Positions 7,336-9,802 of a stretch of DNA of 9,802 nt are shown here, piece after piece; positions within the stretch are counted from its first letter, which is position 1, and the number at the start of each line of letters is the position of its first letter. Where the stretch lies: NCBI GenBank assembly GCA_030841195.1, contig JAVEDA010000188.1, positions 1 through 9,802 on the forward strand, read 5' to 3'. The notes beneath the pieces are model-generated. The model did no database searches. It was not told the DNA's origin and was given only the letters and a program-made list of their open reading frames with translations. Position numbers and translations under genes: made by a program. Source of the DNA: Actinomycetota bacterium. Lineage in GTDB: Bacteria; Actinomycetota; Actinomycetes; JACCUZ01.

Positions 7336-9489
7336 CTAGATCGTCGCAACTCCGGAAGGACGACCTCCGACGTGGTGCAGGCTGACGTGCGGCAACGACA
7401 TGGGTGCCGCCAGGAGCGCGTCGATGGCGTCCGCGGGGACCGGCCTGGAAAGCAGGAAGCCCTGGCCGAGAGTGCAGCCCATCGCCCTGAGTCGGGACAG
7501 CTGGTCGACCTCCTCGATGCCTTCGGGGATCACGTCAAGGCCGAGGCTGGTGGCCATCGCCAGGATGGCCTGGAGCAGCGCGTGACCGGGACTGCCGGCA
7601 TGGGCTCCAGCGAGGAAGGAGCGGTCGATCTTCAGGATGTCGGCCGGGAGCTGCCGCAGGTAGCCGATCGAGGAGTAGCCGGTGCCGAAGTCGTCGAGGG
7701 CGACCCGTACGCCTGCGTGACGCAAGGCTGCGAGAGCCCCGACCGCTTCGCCATCCGGGTCGGCAAGAATCGATTCGGTGACCTCGACGATGAGCGTGGC
7801 TGGGTCGATCCTGATCGTGCGCAAGAGGTTCTCGACGTTGGCCGCAAAGCCCGGGTGGTCGAGCTGGACCACGGACACGTTCACGGACATCACGAGGTCA
7901 GGCAGTTGATAGCGCCGTTGCCATTGCTGGACCTGGCGGACGGCGGTGTCCAGGACGAACGCGCCGATGGCCATGATGTCGCCGGTCTCCTCGGCTACCT
8001 CGATGAAGGTGGACGGGGGAAGCAGGCCGCGGGTGGGGTGCTGCCAGCGCACCAGTGCCTCTACGCCCGCGAGCAGGCCGGTGTTGAGATCGACGATTGG
8101 CTGGTAGTCGAGGACGAGCTCGCCGCGATCCGCAGCGCCGGCCAGGTCGGCCTTGAGCGCAAGCCGGGCGACGGCCAGGTCGTCAAGGCTGGCGTCATAC
8201 TGCTCGACGCGGTCCTTGCCCTTGGCCTTGGCTGCGTACATGGCCACGTCCGCCTCGCGCATCAGCCCGTCGAACGTGGAGTGCTGGTGGCGCATCGCCA
8301 GGCCGACGCTGGCCCCGACGTGGACCGCGTTCACGCCTAGCCGCACCGACTCGGCGAGGGCGTTGACGATTCGCTGCGCCACCGCGAGGGCGAGCTCCGA
8401 GTCAGGCAGGTCGTCGAGCAGGATCGCGAACTCGTCGCCGCCCAGGCGCGCCACCAGATCGCCGGGCCTGATCGCGGCGCTCAGACGCTCGGCGACAACG
8501 CGGAGCAGCTCATCGCCGGCGGCGTGGCCCAGAGTGTCGTTGACGTCCTTGAAGTCGTCGAGGTCCACGAAGAGAACAGCCTGTGTTCCTTGGCGCCGGT
8601 TGGTCCGGGCCAGGCTGGCGGCCAGTCGGAGCCCGAACGCGGCGCGGTTGGGCAGTCCGGTGAGCGAGTCGGTGTTGGCCTCCTTGGCCAAGCTCCGCTG
8701 GCTGCCGGCGACGGCGTCGGCCATGGCATTGAAGCTGGCCGCGAGCTCACCGAGCTCATCGGCCCGGTCGACCACCACCCGGTGCTCGAGCTCACCGGCG
8801 GCCAAGTGATTGGCGGAGTCGCGCAGGATGCCGACGGGTCGCAGTACCTCGGTGGACAGCCGTCGGGCCAGCCGGAGCGCGAGCACGATGGCCAGCAGCA
8901 GCAGCAGGGCTAAGGCCGCCATCGTTTCTCTCTCGGTCCGGGTTGCAGCGGCCAGCTGGTCGCGCATCGCGCCGCGATTTGCCGCGGCCGCCCGATCCAG
9001 CAGTGCCAGGACTTCCGGGGCTCCGGTGCTGACCTCCGCGCCGAGCACGAGCTTGTCGGCGGGATGGCCGGGTGTGCCAGCCGCGGCCACGATCGCCCTC
9101 CACCGCACGAAGGACTTCGTGAGCAGCTTCCGTGCGCCGGTCGTGTCCTCGCTGGCGATGGCCGTGGCGAAGTCAGCCTGCATGGTGCGCTGGGCCGCGA
9201 CCAGCTGACGTTGCTGGGCAACGGTGGTCGGGCTCGTGACAAGAATGGAATGGGCAATGACCTCGGCACGCAACCTGGCGCTGGTCGTGGCTTCCTGCTC
9301 TGCCCGAACCGCCGATCCCCGGAAGTTGTCGACCAAGAGGCGGGTGCCGAGCAAGCCGGCAAACCCGCTGAGCAGGACCATGATGGTCAGCAGGGCAAAC
9401 GCGCGGTTCCACCGCGAGCGCAGGCTTGTCACCTGCGCTGGCTGAGTCTGAACGAGCCCTGACGGCCCCGGGTGCTCGTTCGCTGACAT
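7336..9489 (-). CDS. Membrane-anchored HAMP-GGDEF-EAL protein (diguanylate cyclase / c-di-GMP phosphodiesterase)
   Basis: This 717-residue protein probably makes and/or degrades the second messenger c-di-GMP. From the N-terminus it has a short cytoplasmic tail, TM1 (about 31-51), a mostly helical extracytoplasmic sensor region (about 53-189), TM2 (about 190-207), a HAMP linker (about 207-262), a GGDEF domain (about 272-432) and an EAL domain (about 440-690). The cyclase motif GGDEF is intact (350-354), and the product-inhibition site RPGD (341-344) sits five residues before it. In the EAL domain the catalytic set looks complete: E477 of EALVRW, N537 of NVS, E569 of EVTES, D599/D600 of DDFGTGYSS, K620 of LKIDRSF and E656/E659 of PEGIEE, with Q676 of GQGF. 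Both activities are therefore possible; which dominates cannot be read from sequence. ATG 9489 is supported by GAGGAG (9502-9497) with a seven-base spacer. The sensor's ligand is unknown. Confidence 0.95.
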   Translation of the reverse strand: MSANEHPGPSGLVQTQPAQVTSLRSRWNRAFALLTIMVLLSGFAGLLGTRLLVDNFRGSAVRAEQEATTSARLRAEVIAHSILVTSPTTVAQQRQLVAAQRTMQADFATAIASEDTTGARKLLTKSFVRWRAIVAAAGTPGHPADKLVLGAEVSTGAPEVLALLDRAAAANRGAMRDQLAAATRTERETMAALALLLLLAIVLALRLARRLSTEVLRPVGILRDSANHLAAGELEHRVVVDRADELGELAASFNAMADAVAGSQRSLAKEANTDSLTGLPNRAAFGLRLAASLARTNRRQGTQAVLFVDLDDFKDVNDTLGHAAGDELLRVVAERLSAAIRPGDLVARLGGDEFAILLDDLPDSELALAVAQRIVNALAESVRLGVNAVHVGASVGLAMRHQHSTFDGLMREADVAMYAAKAKGKDRVEQYDASLDDLAVARLALKADLAGAADRGELVLDYQPIVDLNTGLLAGVEALVRWQHPTRGLLPPSTFIEVAEETGDIMAIGAFVLDTAVRQVQQWQRRYQLPDLVMSVNVSVVQLDHPGFAANVENLLRTIRIDPATLIVEVTESILADPDGEAVGALAALRHAGVRVALDDFGTGYSSIGYLRQLPADILKIDRSFLAGAHAGSPGHALLQAILAMATSLGLDVIPEGIEEVDQLSRLRAMGCTLGQGFLLSRPVPADAIDALLAAPMSLPHVSLHHVGGRPSGVATI

Positions 9490-9703
9490 CTCGGGACTCC
9501 TCGGTTGGTGTGGCGACGAGTCTGGGAACCCGGTCTAGCCACTACAACGGCATCAAAAAGGCCTCCCCATAGAGGCGAAGGTCCCGAACCCGCCTGGTGC
9601 AGATGGCCCACCTGCCAGCTCGTTCGATGGCGGCAGCACTGACCGCCTCACCCGTTCGGGCGAACTTGTTGGGCCCTGTCCCGGCCGATGCAGAGGTAGT
9701 CAG
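9490..9703. other. Divergent intergenic region between GGDEF-EAL gene and c-di-GMP riboswitch; no gene seen
   Basis: No convincing protein gene was found in this stretch. It should hold the promoters for the GGDEF-EAL gene (- strand) and for the riboswitch RNA (+ strand). It contains a terminator-like hairpin (9555-9576) and a perfect palindrome GTTCG-GG-CGAAC (9654-9665). Further GTTCG/CGAAC pentamers lie at 9585-9589 and 9622-9626. GAACTT at 9662-9667 resembles the -35 of some ECF sigma factors, but no matching -10 is clear. No good vegetative promoter was identified on either strand. Confidence 0.5.
9555..9576 (-). terminator. Terminator-like hairpin with T-tract upstream of GGDEF-EAL gene (attenuator candidate)
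   Basis: Read on the - strand, GCCTC (9576-9572), a six-base loop TATGGG and GAGGC (9565-9561) form a 5-bp stem. One C and then TTTTT (9559-9555) follow. This is the shape of an intrinsic terminator, rare in such GC-rich DNA. It lies 65 bases upstream of the GGDEF-EAL start codon, so it either stops transcription arriving from the right or acts as an attenuator in the leader. The stem is short, so the call is tentative. Confidence 0.45.
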
Positions 9704-9776
9704 CGAAAAAGGCAAACCCATCGCGAGGTGGGGACGCAAAGCCACGGGACCCTCGAGGTCAGCCGGGTTGCCGAAC
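9704..9776 (+). ncRNA. Cyclic di-GMP-I riboswitch aptamer (GEMM-I)
   Basis: The + strand matches the GEMM-I consensus almost throughout. After an A-rich lead-in (9706-9710), P1 is GGCAA (9711-9715) paired with TTGCC (9768-9772). The P2 hairpin CCCATC-GCGA-GGTGGG (about 9717-9732) carries a GNRA tetraloop, as required for docking into the P3 receptor. The invariant GGACGCAAAGCC joint is at 9732-9743. P3 is CGGGACC, loop CTCGA, then GGTC-AG-CCG (about 9745-9764). Aligning from memory with the Vibrio cholerae Vc2 aptamer, the ligand contacts G20, A47 and C92 fall on G9712, A9739 and C9771, all matching. The G at position 20 favours c-di-GMP over the 3',3'-cGAMP-sensing variant. The RNA should control a + strand gene beyond the window. 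The enzyme gene on its left is transcribed away from it, so it is not the target. Confidence 0.93.
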
Positions 9777-9802
9777 GGAGAGGCTCCTTGGTCCGCACCC
9801 TA
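9777..9802 (+). promoter_or_regulatory. Start of the riboswitch expression platform (truncated by window end)
   Basis: Immediately after the aptamer, GGAG (9777-9780) can pair with CTCC (9784-9787). GGAGAGG (9777-9783) also resembles a Shine-Dalgarno sequence, so masking of a ribosome site is conceivable. No suitable start codon at normal spacing is seen before the window ends, so whether control is by translation or termination cannot be decided. Confidence 0.3.

Noticed and set aside
7341..7363. Weak inverted repeat TCGTC/GACGA just past the guaA stop
   Set aside because: Only 5 bp with a 13-base loop, no T-tract, and inside the EAL gene's coding region; no better than chance in GC-rich DNA.
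7372..8340. + strand open frame (322 codons) antisense to the EAL domain
   Set aside because: Shadow frame; the - strand encodes an intact GGDEF-EAL protein in the same bases.
9654..9665. Actinobacterial LexA (SOS) box
   Set aside because: The SOS box has GAAC then GTTC with a 4-base spacer; here the half-sites are in the opposite order with a 2-base spacer.
9684..9691. GCCGATGC as a WhiG/FliA-type -10 for the riboswitch transcript
   Set aside because: It only partly matches GCCGATAA, and there is no TAAA at the required distance upstream.
9542..9745. - strand open frame of 67 codons crossing the riboswitch
   Set aside because: It runs antisense through the conserved aptamer and the terminator-like hairpin, and no homology is recognisable.

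Overview
The window is GC-rich throughout, uses GTG starts, and has actinobacterial-type proteins and gene order: a cholesterol-oxidase-like GMC flavoprotein close to guaA, and a paired ABC exporter of an actinobacterial subtype. The most likely source is a high-GC actinobacterium. Genus cannot be told from sequence alone. No insertion sequence, phage gene, tRNA, rRNA or CRISPR array was seen. Most of the window reads as ordinary chromosome, and the unusual signals sit in the intergenic regions and in the ABC ATPase domains.

Layout, left to right. (1) 1-2027, + strand: the C-terminal end of an aldehyde dehydrogenase (probably succinate-semialdehyde dehydrogenase type), overlapping by ATGA a complete GMC/cholesterol-oxidase-like FAD oxidoreductase that carries a four-cysteine cluster. 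(2) 2057-5613, - strand: a two-gene operon, joined by a TGATG overlap, encoding both halves of a heterodimeric ABC exporter. The active-site losses of the two ATPase domains are complementary, so one composite ATP site looks intact and the other dead. The convergent GMC and ABC genes share a perfect 13-bp inverted repeat that probably terminates both. (3) 5614-5727: a divergent control region with a repeated GCGA-type motif. (4) 5728-7323, + strand: guaA, GMP synthase. (5) 7336-9489, - strand, convergent with guaA across 12 bp: a membrane-bound HAMP-GGDEF-EAL protein whose cyclase, inhibitory-site and phosphodiesterase motifs all look intact. (6) 9490-9802: a non-coding regulatory region. It holds a terminator-like hairpin in the leader of the GGDEF-EAL gene and, on the opposite strand, a well-conserved class I cyclic di-GMP riboswitch aptamer (GEMM-I) pointing out of the window.

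The right end is the best lead. A gene that probably makes or degrades c-di-GMP is transcribed divergently from an RNA that should sense c-di-GMP, so enzyme and sensor lie back to back within about 220 bp. The gene controlled by the riboswitch starts beyond base 9802 and is not visible. GuaA makes GMP, the precursor of the GTP used by diguanylate cyclases, but a functional link with its GGDEF neighbour is only an inference from position.
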